Notes under the pieces: generated by a model
What the model saw: the letters and a program-made list of their open reading frames with translations, nothing else
What the model was told of the DNA's origin: nothing
The model's database searches: none
Made by a program: the position numbers and the translations under genes
Assembly: GCA_017448355.1 (NCBI GenBank)
Contig: JAFSLQ010000012.1
Coordinates: 26,942 to 90,941, forward strand
Direction of reading: 5' to 3'
Source: Clostridia bacterium
GTDB taxonomy: Bacteria > Bacillota > Clostridia > Christensenellales > Borkfalkiaceae
DNA length: 64,000 bases
Shown: positions 8,710 to 17,872 of the stretch, in pieces
Layout of the letters: the number at the start of each line of letters is the position of its first letter
Position numbering within the stretch: position 1 is the stretch's first letter

Positions 8710-11700
8710 ATGCTTGAAAAAATCATAGCGTTAAGGAACAGGGGAAATTCCGTAAAGGAATTTCTTTTAAGTATCCGCCAAGGTATACCTTCGGCGGTTT
8801 TCGGTGTTTCGGACGCTTTTAAAAATTATCTTGTCGCTACGATAGACGAACCCGTTTTATACGTGGTTAAAGACAATCTCGCGGCGGCTTCCGCCGCGCG
8901 CGCCATTAAGGAATTTACGGCTAAAAAAACCGTCGTTCTTCCCGCCAAGGAAGAAACGCTTATTTCTACCCGCGCTTTTTCCAAGGACGGACTGTATCAG
9001 CGCATAAGCGCGATAAAAAACGTTAAAAACGCCGACGTTATCATCACGACCGCGGAAGCGTTAATGCAGACTTTTCCGAAAAGCGTTAAAAGTATAACCG
9101 TTATGCGCGGTCAAACGCTTTCACGAGACGAACTTATCGCGTTTTTGACCGAAACGGGGTACGAGCGGGCGGATAGCGTAGAAGTAAAAGGCGCTTTTTC
9201 GGTGCGGGGCGACGTACTCGACATCTTTTTAATAGACAAAAGCGAACCTATAAGAATAGACTTTTTCGACGACGTAGTAGAGAATATAAAGACCTTCGAT
9301 ATAGAAACGAGAAAATCGACGGGCGGCATAAAATCGGTCGAAATTTTACAGGCAAAAGAGTACGTTTTTAACGGGGAAGAGATAAAAAGCCTTCTTGCCG
9401 TTGCGAAAAACGAACTTCTTTCCGCAGACAAGACCCGTAAATCACGGCTAAGAGAAATTTACGACGACCTTATATTATCCGCGGAGAAAAACGACGAAGG
9501 GTTAGACGTTTTATCGCCGCTTAAAGCCGATTGCGGCACGGTATTCGACGCATTAAAGCCCGATACGGTAGTGGTTTTTGACGACGCAAAGCGTATTTAC
9601 GACCTTGCGGTATTAGTGCAAACGGAGTTTGACGAACGCTTTAAATCGTTGTTTTCCGCGGGCGAAGTCTTTTCGTTCGCAGGTCATAACCTTTTTGGCG
9701 TAGAAGAATTGAGAACTCGGCTGTTAAAATACCGCGAGACTACTCTCCAAGCGCTTTCGACGGCTGTTCCGTTTTTTAATCCGCTTAAAATAATAAATCC
9801 CAAGTGCGGCGGAATAGTCAATTACAGACTGGACTTTAAAGAAGTTTTCACAGATATAGATAACTGGCTGTATTCGGGGTATTCGGTACTCGTGTTGGCG
9901 GGCGATGTTCACCGCGCCGAAATGCTTTGCGGAGACTTATCGGAACATGGGATTGCGTCTTCACTTCAAGAAGAAAGCGAATTGAAAGGCGTCGTAATCT
10001 CTAACGAAACTTTAAGCGCGGGCTTTATTTTTCACGAAGAAAAGGTTGTCGTTATAGGCAGCGGCAATCTTTACGCGAGAAAATCCGAAAGTCGTAAATT
10101 CAAGGTTCGTCGTCAGAGTTTTTTCACCGCGCCGGAAGTAGGCGATTACTGCGTGCACGAAGTTCACGGTATCGGCAGAGTTTTAGGTTCTAAAAAGATT
10201 TCCACGACGGAAGGAACGAAAGATTACGTGGCGGTAGAGTATCACGGCGGCGACGTGTTGTACGTACCCGTCGAACAGATGGATATTTTAACGCGGTATT
10301 TAGGCAGCGAGAAAAAGCCTAAACTTTCTAAAATCGGTGGCGCAGACTTTGAAAAAATCAAAAAGGCCGTTAAAGAAAGTATTCGCAAAATGTCCTTCGA
10401 CCTTAAAAAACTTTACTCCGAACGGGATACGACCGAAGGGTTTGCTTTTTCTATAGACGATGAACTTGAAAAGGCGTTTGCAGACGCGTTTTCGTTTGAA
10501 GAAACGCCCGACCAGATTGTCGCCGACGAAGACATTAAAAAAGATATGGAAAGCCGCAAAGTTATGGACAGGCTTATCTGCGGCGACGTGGGATTCGGCA
10601 AGACGGAAGTGGCGTTCCGCGCCGTATTCCGCGCTGTGGTAAGCGGAAAGCAAGCGGCACTTTTAGCACCGACTACTATTTTAACCGAACAGCACTTTAA
10701 TACGGCGAAAGAAAGATTTAAAAATTTCGGCGTGAAAATCGCCGTGCTGAATAGGTTCAAAACGGCGAAAGAACAGACAAAAATATTAAACGACTTAAAA
10801 GAAGGCAAAATAGATTTTATTATCGGTACGCACAGGCTTTTAAGTAAAGACGTTGCGTTCCGCGATTTGGGGCTTTTGGTTTTAGACGAAGAACAGCGTT
10901 TCGGCGTAGAACATAAAGAAAAAATAAAACTTTTAAAAAAGAACGTAGACACTTTAACTTTAACCGCAACGCCGATACCGAGAACTCTGCATATGTCGCT
11001 ATCGGGAATTCGTTCCATAAGCGTTATAAACACGCCGCCCAAAAAGCGGCTGCCCGTACAGACTTACGTCGTTGAAGAAACGGAAGTTTTGATTAAAGAC
11101 GCGATAAGTAAAGAGATAAACCGCGGCGGGCAGGCGTTCGTGCTTTATAACAGGGTTGAAAGCATATTTACGTTTGCGGCAAAGTTAAAAGCGCTTATGC
11201 CGAACGTTAAACTGACCGTTATTCACGGCAGAATGGACGAAAGAACGATGGAAAAAAACGTTATGGATTTTTATCAGGGAAATACCGACGTTTTGGTTTC
11301 CACCACGATAATCGAAAACGGCATAGACTTGCCGCGCGCTAACACCTTGATTGTTATCGACGCGGATAAATTAGGACTTTCGACGCTGTACCAGTTGAAG
11401 GGGAGAGTGGGAAGAAGCGACCGCTTGGCCTACGCCTACTTTACCTTTAAACGCGACAAGATTTTAAGCGATACCGCGTTTGAACGGCTTAACGCTATTA
11501 TCGAATTTACCGAAATGGGCAGCGGCATTAAAATCGCGATGCGGGACTTGGAAATTCGCGGCGCGGGCAATATTTTGGGTGCGGAACAGCACGGTCATAT
11601 GGATAAAATCGGGTACGAATTATATTCTAAACTACTCCGCGAAGAGATGGCCGGGAAAGAAGAAAAAACGCCCGAACTCGACGTCAGACTTAACGCCTAT

Positions 11701-12108
11701 ATTCCCGAAAGTTATATAGAAGGCAACGTCGCGCGTATGGACGCTTATAAAGAGATAGCGGAAATTCAGTCCGAAAAAGCCGAAAAAGAGTTTATCTCCG
11801 CGATAACCGACGCTTACGGAGAAATTCCCGACGAAGTTAAAAATCTCATCAATATAGCCGTCGTAAAATATCTCGCTATGAAGATTTCCGCATGCACAAT
11901 CACTGTATCGAAGGACGAAACAAGCCTTTCTTTCGAGACTTTTAACGTGTTTAACAATGACAAACTTATGTCTGCGATTGACGCCTTTTCGGACAGAGTA
12001 AGAATTTCCATGGCGGTAAAGCCCAAACTCGATTTTACGCTTAAAGGCGAGAATAATGCCGAAAAACTCGTAAGTGTTCGCGAATTTTTGGCGCTTGCCG
12101 TAAAATAA
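8710..12108 (+). CDS. mfd: Transcription-repair coupling factor Mfd
   Basis: A 1132-residue protein with the UvrB-homology module at the N-terminus, the RNA-polymerase-interacting domain from about residue 470 (VGDYCVHEVHGIGRV), then a RecG-like translocase: Walker A GDVGFGKT, DEEQ Walker B, TATPIPRTLHMSLSGIRS, HGRMDE, and TTIIENGIDLPRANT with the GRVGRSDR arginine motif. The C-terminal TRCF domain completes it. It removes stalled RNA polymerase and recruits UvrA. The ATG at 8710 with GGTAGGAA upstream is chosen; a longer frame reaches back into pth but lacks family similarity. Confidence 0.97.
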   Translation: MLEKIIALRNRGNSVKEFLLSIRQGIPSAVFGVSDAFKNYLVATIDEPVLYVVKDNLAAASAARAIKEFTAKKTVVLPAKEETLISTRAFSKDGLYQRISAIKNVKNADVIITTAEALMQTFPKSVKSITVMRGQTLSRDELIAFLTETGYERADSVEVKGAFSVRGDVLDIFLIDKSEPIRIDFFDDVVENIKTFDIETRKSTGGIKSVEILQAKEYVFNGEEIKSLLAVAKNELLSADKTRKSRLREIYDDLILSAEKNDEGLDVLSPLKADCGTVFDALKPDTVVVFDDAKRIYDLAVLVQTEFDERFKSLFSAGEVFSFAGHNLFGVEELRTRLLKYRETTLQALSTAVPFFNPLKIINPKCGGIVNYRLDFKEVFTDIDNWLYSGYSVLVLAGDVHRAEMLCGDLSEHGIASSLQEESELKGVVISNETLSAGFIFHEEKVVVIGSGNLYARKSESRKFKVRRQSFFTAPEVGDYCVHEVHGIGRVLGSKKISTTEGTKDYVAVEYHGGDVLYVPVEQMDILTRYLGSEKKPKLSKIGGADFEKIKKAVKESIRKMSFDLKKLYSERDTTEGFAFSIDDELEKAFADAFSFEETPDQIVADEDIKKDMESRKVMDRLICGDVGFGKTEVAFRAVFRAVVSGKQAALLAPTTILTEQHFNTAKERFKNFGVKIAVLNRFKTAKEQTKILNDLKEGKIDFIIGTHRLLSKDVAFRDLGLLVLDEEQRFGVEHKEKIKLLKKNVDTLTLTATPIPRTLHMSLSGIRSISVINTPPKKRLPVQTYVVEETEVLIKDAISKEINRGGQAFVLYNRVESIFTFAAKLKALMPNVKLTVIHGRMDERTMEKNVMDFYQGNTDVLVSTTIIENGIDLPRANTLIVIDADKLGLSTLYQLKGRVGRSDRLAYAYFTFKRDKILSDTAFERLNAIIEFTEMGSGIKIAMRDLEIRGAGNILGAEQHGHMDKIGYELYSKLLREEMAGKEEKTPELDVRLNAYIPESYIEGNVARMDAYKEIAEIQSEKAEKEFISAITDAYGEIPDEVKNLINIAVVKYLAMKISACTITVSKDETSLSFETFNVFNNDKLMSAIDAFSDRVRISMAVKPKLDFTLKGENNAEKLVSVREFLALAVK

Positions 12109-12162
12109 TCGCAAAATCGCGGAGTTTCTTGCAACTAAAATTTTCAAAAAGCGGAAAAACGA

Positions 12163-12191
12163 TTGCAATTTTATACGGTTTAGTATATACT
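12163..12191 (+). promoter_or_regulatory. Promoter for the foldase-like lipoprotein gene
   Basis: TTGCAA, 17-bp spacer, TATACT, about 45 bp before the ATG at 12238. A TTTCGGAGAAA ribosome site follows. Confidence 0.65.
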
Positions 12192-12237
12192 TATTGAGTA
12201 TAGCGAAAATTGTTTTCTATCTTTCGGAGAAATTTGT

Positions 12238-14082
12238 ATGAAAAAAAGATTGATTAAACTTATCACATTGATTTTATCCGTCGTTATCGGAATAGCGGGA
12301 CTTTCGGGTTGCCGCCTTGTTACTAAAAATTCCGAACGCGACCTTGACCAGATTGTTGCGACGGTAAACGTCAATCAGGAAGAAAATATTTATAAAAAAG
12401 ACCTTGTTATGGGCTATATGAATTACGGTTACGTTTACGTGCAGTATTACGGCTACACCGCCGAAAAGGTGTATACGCTAATTCTTAACAATCTCGTAGA
12501 TAACCGCATTATAGTTCAGGTCGCTTACGAACAGTTTGAAAATACTTCGGTTAAAGACAATACTAAGGCGCAATTTACTCCCGAAAGATATCTTGACGAA
12601 GAAGAGATAACCGAAGCGAAATATAACACGTATAAGTCTTTGAACGATTTACTTGATTCTTATTCCAAAGACAATTCTTACGCCGAAACGAAAGATACTT
12701 TGTATCTTGACGTAAGAACCGTTCCGACGGACGCGGCTAATGCCGAAAAGGACGTCGATAAGGCGGCGTACGTCGAAAATATCGATAAAAACGGTTTCGA
12801 CGTGTCGAGTGACACCTATAAACGCGCGGCGTTCAATAAGGTTATCGAACTTCTTAAAGACGCGAACCTTTTGGGTAACGACTATAAAGGCGATTTAAGA
12901 GAAACGGAATATTTTAAACTATTACTTAAAAGCAATTATGAAAACGAAATAGTTGAAAATTACGAAGAATCCGTTCTTGACGAAATAAAGGCAAGCGTCA
13001 GTTACGAAAATTTACAGGCTTTGTATCAGGAAAAACTTAATGCGCAGAAAGAGTGGTCGAATAGCGATTTTGTGTCCGCGCTTAAATCCGCAAGTGCGAC
13101 AAGCCCCATTTTATACAGCAACCAAAGCGGAACTTACGGCTACGTTTATAACCTTCTTTTGGGCGTAAACGATTACCAGAGCGCAAAAATTTCAGAGTTA
13201 CAGGAAGAACGCACGCACGAAACCTGGTCGGAAGATAAATATGCCGAAGAAAGGGCGAAAGTTTTAGCGAATACGATTGCGAAAGACTTACGCAACACGT
13301 GGATTTTATCGGGTTACGACTTTGATTTTGAAACCAAGACTTTTACTGGCGATTATACTTTTGCCGAAAACGCGGAAAACAGTCTTCCCTTCCAAGGCGA
13401 AGTAAGTAAGGTCAGAGACGCGGACGAAGAACACAATCTTTCCGCAGTATACAGTATAGACAGCATTAAAACTTTCGGGCTTAAAGAATTTACGGAATTT
13501 GTGAACGAGTACGTTTACGGCGATAAAAACGTAGGCGGATATTCCGAAGACGTAAATATTTACCGCGAATACAATAATGACAGTAAACCCGAAGAGTATG
13601 ACGCTAAGATAAACGAATTACTGTTTGCCTTCTCCACCGACCCAGGTTCAGTCAATACCTATAAAGGTTACGTAATTTCACCCGACAACAGCGAATATGT
13701 TAAGACTTTCGGCGACGCGGGCAAGGCGCTTTTAGACGCGGGCGGCAGCAGTTATAAAGTGGTTGCGTCCGATTACGGATATCATTTTATGTTCTTCTCG
13801 GAAGTATGGACTTTGGACAAAGGTTATGCGGATTTAGACGCTTATCTTGAATATTTAGGTATAGACAGCGGCGCGGAATATTTTGCCGAAATGATGGATA
13901 ACTGGGAAGAATTTGAAGAAGAAAACAATTTCTTATTTGTTTTAACCGGCGAGTTGATTTCCGAAAAACTTTCCGACGCGTCTACGAGAAGCAGACAGAA
14001 TGTTACCTTTAAATATCGTTACGGCGATAAAAAAGATTGTACTAAAATCTATAAAGACAGATTTGCCGACCTTCTCGGTTAA
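12238..14082 (+). CDS. SurA/PrsA-like lipoprotein, probable extracytoplasmic foldase
   Basis: A 614-residue protein with a signal peptide and lipobox GLSGC (Cys near residue 25). The early region VATVNVNQEENIYKKDLVMGY plus LILNNLVDNRIIVQVAYEQ has the layout of the SurA N-terminal chaperone domain found in PrsA-type foldases. The C-terminal part includes YKVVASDYGYHFMFFSEV, similar in position to the end of a parvulin domain, but a clear catalytic parvulin core is not obvious. It follows mfd, as prsA-like genes do in many Clostridia. The chaperone role is well supported by layout; isomerase activity is uncertain. Confidence 0.65.
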   Translation: MKKRLIKLITLILSVVIGIAGLSGCRLVTKNSERDLDQIVATVNVNQEENIYKKDLVMGYMNYGYVYVQYYGYTAEKVYTLILNNLVDNRIIVQVAYEQFENTSVKDNTKAQFTPERYLDEEEITEAKYNTYKSLNDLLDSYSKDNSYAETKDTLYLDVRTVPTDAANAEKDVDKAAYVENIDKNGFDVSSDTYKRAAFNKVIELLKDANLLGNDYKGDLRETEYFKLLLKSNYENEIVENYEESVLDEIKASVSYENLQALYQEKLNAQKEWSNSDFVSALKSASATSPILYSNQSGTYGYVYNLLLGVNDYQSAKISELQEERTHETWSEDKYAEERAKVLANTIAKDLRNTWILSGYDFDFETKTFTGDYTFAENAENSLPFQGEVSKVRDADEEHNLSAVYSIDSIKTFGLKEFTEFVNEYVYGDKNVGGYSEDVNIYREYNNDSKPEEYDAKINELLFAFSTDPGSVNTYKGYVISPDNSEYVKTFGDAGKALLDAGGSSYKVVASDYGYHFMFFSEVWTLDKGYADLDAYLEYLGIDSGAEYFAEMMDNWEEFEEENNFLFVLTGELISEKLSDASTRSRQNVTFKYRYGDKKDCTKIYKDRFADLLG

Positions 14083-14099
14083 AAATAAAATTGAATTTC

Positions 14100-14130
14100 A
14101 CGGGGGCAAAACGGGCGTTTTGCCCCCGTT
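14100..14130 (+). terminator. Terminator after the foldase-like gene
   Basis: Stem ACGGGGGCAAAAC / GTTTTGCCCCCGT with loop GGGC. The T tract is short, so termination strength is uncertain. Confidence 0.7.
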
Positions 14131-14157
14131 ATAATGAAAAAAATAAGGTTTTCTATT

Positions 14158-14883
14158 ATGATTAAACTTGAAACGCATTGTCACTCGCTAGGCGGAAGCC
14201 CTTGCGCCACCTCGCCGAACCGAATTCTGATTGACGATTACGTGCGCGCCGGCTACGGCGGAGTGGTAATTACAAATCATATCGCAAAGGGCAGTTATGC
14301 TTTTTTGCAAGGCGAAACACATGCCGAAAAGATACGGTTTTACTTCGCTTTAATCGAGACTTTGCGTGAACAGTTGAAACCGTTTAATATAAAGGTGTTC
14401 AGCGGTTCGGAAGTTCGCGTAATTCCCGAAAACGGAAGTATTTTCGGAGAAGAATTTATGGTTTACGGCATCACCGAAAAGGATATGACGGACAATAAAC
14501 CGTTTTATACTTTTACACAGGAAGAACTGTTCCGTTTTGCCGAAAAACGCGGACTTTTTATGTATCAGACGCACCCTTTCAGAGACGGCGTTATCGTCGG
14601 CAATCCTGAATTTTTGCACGGTGCGGAAGCGTTTAACGGACATTTTCACCATTTTAATCATAACGATAAAGCAAAAGAATTTTGTGAAAAACACAATCTC
14701 ATAGGGCTGTCCGGCACAGATTATCATCACGAAAATCAGCCCATTACCGCGGGAATTTTCGTGCCGGACAACATATGCACGAACGAGCAATTAATTTCAT
14801 ATATATTCAATAATAAATTTGAAATTATTTCAGACGCGTTAACTTATGAGCGCGAAGTGAAAAAATTTAAAGGTATAATATGA
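14158..14883 (+). CDS. PHP-domain metal-dependent phosphoesterase-like protein
   Basis: A 241-residue protein. ETHCHSLGGSP supplies the first metal-binding HxH, TNHIAKG the second His, QTHPFR the third and SGTDYHHE the last Asp/His pair, in the order of the PHP fold. Related proteins hydrolyse phosphoesters (histidinol-phosphate or nucleotide 3'-5' types); the substrate is unknown. The ATG at 14158 is preferred because AAGG lies 9 bp upstream; an in-frame ATG at 14134 sits inside the terminator and has no ribosome site. It overlaps the following transporter gene by ATGA. Confidence 0.8.
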   Translation: MIKLETHCHSLGGSPCATSPNRILIDDYVRAGYGGVVITNHIAKGSYAFLQGETHAEKIRFYFALIETLREQLKPFNIKVFSGSEVRVIPENGSIFGEEFMVYGITEKDMTDNKPFYTFTQEELFRFAEKRGLFMYQTHPFRDGVIVGNPEFLHGAEAFNGHFHHFNHNDKAKEFCEKHNLIGLSGTDYHHENQPITAGIFVPDNICTNEQLISYIFNNKFEIISDALTYEREVKKFKGII

Positions 14884-15884
14884 AAATAGAATTTATCGAC
14901 GTTTTAATTACGGTAGTATTTTTACTCGTGCTTGCGCTTCCGGGGTTTATTTTTGCTAAGTTAAAACTTTTACCCGACAAAACCGCACAGGCGCTTTCTA
15001 CAATCGTGTTGTACTGCTGTCAATCGGTACTCGTTATCACGAGTTTCCAAAAGCGTGCGTTTGAACCAGCAATAGGACTTAATCTTTTGTGGGTAGTACT
15101 GCTTTCAACGGCTGTGCATATGTTAATGTTTTTGATACTTAAACTTGTTTTTATCAAAAAAAGTACGGAATCCAAGATAAAAGTAGTAAAATATGCCGGC
15201 GTTTTTTCTAACTGCGGGTTTATGGGCTTTCCCTTTTTGCAGTCTCTGTTTAATGATAACGCCGCTTTGCTTGCGGAAATTATGATTTACGGCGCGGCGG
15301 TGATTGCCGTGTTCAACGTGCTTAACTGGACTTTCGGCGTGTACATAATGACGGGGAATAGAAAACTTGTTTCCGCTAAAAAAATATTGCTTAATCCCGT
15401 TATTATTTCCGTTGCGATAGGGCTTTTGTTGTTCTTCGTGCTGCCGCGCCCGCTTGCGGATTTAGCGGCAAACGGAACTGTCGCCGATAAGATTTTAACT
15501 AAATTAATGCAAAGTTTAAATTATATTGCGGAAATGGTTACCCCCGTATCGATGATAGTCGTTGGTATAAGACTTGCAAACGTCAATGTAAAACAGTTGT
15601 TTATGGATAAATGGGCGTACGTATCGGCTTTTTTCAAACTCATCGTTATGCCGCTTATCGCAATCCTTGCCGTTGCCTTTTTGCCTGTTGCAAATACGGT
15701 TAAATATACGGTGTTCTTTTTGCTTTCAATGCCCGCGGCGACGGGAACGGCGATGTTTGCCGTAAAATTTAACAGCGACAGCGATTTTGCGTCTGTCTGC
15801 GTGTTGCTTTCTACAATACTTTCGGTAATCACAATTCCGCTTTTATTCCTTTTAATTAACGGAGTGTTCGGGATTTCGATATAA
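14880..15884 (+). CDS. AEC-family (auxin efflux carrier-like) transporter
   Basis: A 334-residue membrane protein with about ten helices. KLKLLPDKTAQALSTIVLYCCQ near the start, the central FSNCGFMGFPFLQSLF motif and MPAATGTAMFAVKFNSD near the end are the family signatures. Bacterial AEC proteins move malate, malonate or similar organic anions; the substrate is not visible here. The start overlaps the PHP gene stop (ATGA), so the two are co-expressed. Confidence 0.88.
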   Translation: MKIEFIDVLITVVFLLVLALPGFIFAKLKLLPDKTAQALSTIVLYCCQSVLVITSFQKRAFEPAIGLNLLWVVLLSTAVHMLMFLILKLVFIKKSTESKIKVVKYAGVFSNCGFMGFPFLQSLFNDNAALLAEIMIYGAAVIAVFNVLNWTFGVYIMTGNRKLVSAKKILLNPVIISVAIGLLLFFVLPRPLADLAANGTVADKILTKLMQSLNYIAEMVTPVSMIVVGIRLANVNVKQLFMDKWAYVSAFFKLIVMPLIAILAVAFLPVANTVKYTVFFLLSMPAATGTAMFAVKFNSDSDFASVCVLLSTILSVITIPLLFLLINGVFGISI

Positions 15885-15895
15885 TAGGTGCTTTT

Positions 15896-16738
15896 ATGGG
15901 AAAACTTAATATTGTTATAACGGGTGCAAGCGACGGCATAGGCAAAGCCGCCGCCAAACAACTTAAAGATTTAGGGCATAACGTCGTTATTGTTGGGCGT
16001 TCGGCAGAGAAAACCCAAAAAGCCGCGCAAGAACTCGGCGTGCCTTATCATCTTGCCGATTATTCAAAACTTTCCGACGTAGTTCGTCTTGCAGACGAGT
16101 TAAAGACTCACGATAAAATTGACGTGCTTTGCAATAACGCGGGTGGCGCACAGGGTGAACGCATCGTTACAGAAGACGGTTTTGAAAAAACTTTTCAGGT
16201 AAACGTACTCGGCGGATTTGTTCTTACAAAACTTTTAATAGATAAACTTGTTGAGTGCCGCGCAAAAGTCATACAGACCGCAAGTATCGCGGCGAATCTT
16301 TTCGGGGCGGATTTTAAAGGGGACGATTTTAATAACGAAAATAATTATGCGCCCTTTCGTGCATACGGGTACGCGAAACTCGAAGATATATTGTTTACAA
16401 GGGAACTTGACAGAAGGTTTAAGGATAAAGGCATTAAAGCCGTTGCGTTTGAACCCGGGGTTGTAAGGACGAACTTTGCTTCGGAATCAAAGGGTTTTGT
16501 AAAATTTTGTTATCACTCACCTCTTAAATATCTGTTTACAATATCGCCGGAAAAAAGCGCGGAAAGACTAATAAAACTTGCGCTTGGCGCACCTGATAAA
16601 GACTTTATTTGCGGCGAAGTTTACAGTAAAGATAAGATTATGAAATTAAAGTATCAGGATACGAACAATGCCGCCGCAAGACTATGGGATTTTTGCGACA
16701 ATGTATTAAATTCCATACGTGTTTTGCAGGATATTTAA
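15896..16738 (+). CDS. Short-chain dehydrogenase/reductase (SDR)
   Basis: A 280-residue protein with the NAD(P) loop TGASDGIGKAAA, the NNAGG motif, catalytic Ser in QTASIAA and YGYAK as the Y-x-x-x-K pair. The overall form (DFNNENNYAPFRAYGYAKLED, then FEPGVVRTNFA) resembles retinol-dehydrogenase/WW-domain-oxidoreductase-like SDRs. The substrate is unknown. It starts 12 bp after the AEC gene, so it probably ends that operon. Confidence 0.88.
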   Translation: MGKLNIVITGASDGIGKAAAKQLKDLGHNVVIVGRSAEKTQKAAQELGVPYHLADYSKLSDVVRLADELKTHDKIDVLCNNAGGAQGERIVTEDGFEKTFQVNVLGGFVLTKLLIDKLVECRAKVIQTASIAANLFGADFKGDDFNNENNYAPFRAYGYAKLEDILFTRELDRRFKDKGIKAVAFEPGVVRTNFASESKGFVKFCYHSPLKYLFTISPEKSAERLIKLALGAPDKDFICGEVYSKDKIMKLKYQDTNNAAARLWDFCDNVLNSIRVLQDI

Positions 16739-16845
16739 AAAAAGGCGTAAAAGACTGATTTAATATTTGACAAACGCGTTTTAATGTTATACAATAATAT
16801 GGCTTGCTTATGAAAAACGAGTATGTATTATTTTAATAACATTTT

Positions 16846-16922
16846 GCGCCATTAGCTCAATTGGATAGAGCGTTGGTCTACGGAACCAAAGGTTAGGGGT
16901 TCGAGTCCCTTATGGCGCGCCA
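16846..16922 (+). tRNA. tRNA-Arg(ACG)
   Basis: Full cloverleaf: acceptor GCGCCAT / ATGGCGC, D-arm GCTC...GAGC, anticodon arm TTGGT-CTACGGA-ACCAA giving anticodon ACG, T-arm AGGGG-TTCGAGT-CCCTT, discriminator G and encoded CCA. This tRNA is the substrate of TadA (encoded at 6554), which makes inosine-34. It is followed at once by a strong terminator. Confidence 0.95.
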
Positions 16923-16957
16923 AGAAAACCGACACGTTTTTACGTGTCGGTTTTCTT
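16922..16957 (+). terminator. Terminator of tRNA-Arg
   Basis: A 16-bp stem (AAGAAAACCGACACGT / ACGTGTCGGTTTTCTT) begins at the last base of the CCA end. Confidence 0.85.
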
Positions 16958-17054
16958 GTGTTATAAGTGCGAGAACGCTTACGGTTCGTCCGTCGTTGAC
17001 GGACAATCTTTGACGGGCAAGGACATCGTAGCAAACGCAAGTTTGCGGAGATGC

Positions 17055-17072
17055 GTCCCTTATGGCGCGCCA
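17055..17072 (+). repeat. Duplicated 3' end of tRNA-Arg
   Basis: The 18 bases GTCCCTTATGGCGCGCCA repeat exactly the tRNA end at 16905-16922, 150 bp further on. The rest of a tRNA is missing. The 97 bp between carries two small hairpins (GTCCGTC-GTT-GACGGAC at 16988-17004 and GCAAAC-GCAA-GTTTGC at 17031-17046). It may be an old integration scar or a decayed tandem tRNA copy. Confidence 0.8.
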
Positions 17073-17108
17073 GCAAAAAAGACACGGTATATCCGTGTCT
17101 TTTTTGCT
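17072..17108 (+). terminator. Second terminator, after the tRNA-end duplicate
   Basis: A 16-bp perfect stem (AGCAAAAAAGACACGG / CCGTGTCTTTTTTGCT) with loop TATAT. It sits against the duplicate CCA just as the first terminator sits against the real one. It also lies at the 3' side of the convergent rubredoxin gene. Confidence 0.8.
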
Positions 17109-17124
17109 ATCTGTACTTTTTTGT

Positions 17125-17280
17125 TTATTCTGCGGTGAAATCGTCCTTGCCAACTCCGCAAAGGGGACACGCGAAATCGTCGGGAAGGTCTGAAAACTTC
17201 GTGCCGGCCGCTATCCCGTTCTCTGCGTCGCCTAATTCTTCATCATAAACATATCCGCATACGTTGCAAACATATTTCAT
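17125..17280 (-). CDS. Rubredoxin
   Basis: A 51-residue protein starting [18 protein letters not shown] and containing [15 protein letters not shown]. The two C-x-x-C-G pairs (VCNVCGY, ACPLCGV) bind a single iron, and the spacing is that of classical rubredoxin (~52 aa). It is a small cytoplasmic electron carrier, commonly linked to oxygen or peroxide reduction in anaerobes. An AGGAG site lies about 9 bp before the ATG at 17280. It is monocistronic. Confidence 0.95.
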   Translation of the reverse strand: MKYVCNVCGYVYDEELGDAENGIAAGTKFSDLPDDFACPLCGVGKDDFTAE

Positions 17281-17364
17281 AATTCATACTCCTTTTTCTT
17301 TTAATTTTACAACGATACTCCGATTTTTGCAAGCCTTTTGTAAAGATAAAAATTTTTAAAAATA

Positions 17365-17401
17365 AAAAACAGGTTGCTGTGAATTTGCGACCTGCTTTTT
17401 T
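17365..17401 (-). terminator. Terminator of the XRE gene
   Basis: Imperfect stem GCAGGTCGC / GTTGCTGT-side reading on the minus strand (core CAGGT-GC / GC-ACCTG on the plus strand) flanked by A and T runs, directly after the XRE stop codon. Confidence 0.65.
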
Positions 17402-17720
17402 ATTGCTTTTTGGCTTGAATTTTTAAGCCTTCTAAAAAAGTTATCAGATAATTTTTATGTTTTTCGTCCAAAAGTCGGTAGGTTTTAATGATGTTTTCTT
17501 CTTCCTGCGTGATATAGTTTTGCGAAATACCGTCGCCGAACTCGTCCGTATCAAGCCCCAGCGCCCGCTTTATCGCGTTCACCGTCTCAATCGTCGGATT
17601 TTTTGACCGTCCGCAGAATATACTTTTTATTGTGTAAATCGAAACTCCCGAAAGTTCACTTAACTTTGCATAAGTGATTTTTCTCTCTTTCAAAATCTTT
17701 TTTAAAATTTCAATATTCAT
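17400..17720 (-). CDS. XRE-family helix-turn-helix regulator
   Basis: A 106-residue protein. The N-terminal ~65 residues form a Cro/CI-type HTH (KITYAKLSELSGVSIYTIKSIFCGRSKNPTIETVNAIKRAL); the remainder is a short helical tail (EEENIIKTYRLLDEKHKNYLITFLEGL) of the sort used for dimerisation. It is divergent from the LRR lipoprotein gene and may control it. The ATG has no visible ribosome site and lies 6 bp from a -10 box, so the message may be leaderless. Confidence 0.87.
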   Translation of the reverse strand: MNIEILKKILKERKITYAKLSELSGVSIYTIKSIFCGRSKNPTIETVNAIKRALGLDTDEFGDGISQNYITQEEENIIKTYRLLDEKHKNYLITFLEGLKIQAKKQ

Positions 17721-17726
17721 ACTTAT

Positions 17727-17755
17727 ATTTTAAATTCTTGGTATATTATTTTCAA
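17727..17755 (-). promoter_or_regulatory. Promoter of the XRE gene, predicted leaderless
   Basis: On the minus strand TTGAAA, 17-bp spacer, TAAAAT. The -10 ends 6 bases before the ATG, where transcription would normally start, and no Shine-Dalgarno sequence is present. Confidence 0.55.
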
Positions 17756-17774
17756 CTTTTTTGAAAATTTTGGC

Positions 17775-17803
17775 TTGACAGGTGCATTATAATGCTTTAT
17801 AAT
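17775..17803 (+). promoter_or_regulatory. Consensus promoter with internal palindrome for the LRR gene
   Basis: A perfect TTGACA, 17-bp spacer, TATAAT. The spacer holds a perfect 12-bp palindrome GCATTATAATGC (17784-17795), a position typical of repressor operators. The divergent XRE protein is the natural candidate to bind it. Confidence 0.8.
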
Positions 17804-17872
17804 GTGATTATGTTGTAATAAAATACACTTTTTATAAAAAAGTGTAGAAGAATATACAAAAAGGGAAAAATT

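Noticed and set aside
16852-17153. Two antisense frames across tRNA-Arg and its duplicate end (products with ARHKG repeats)
   Set aside because: They are the complement of the tRNA end and terminators, have no ribosome sites, and the likeness between them comes only from the 18-bp repeat.
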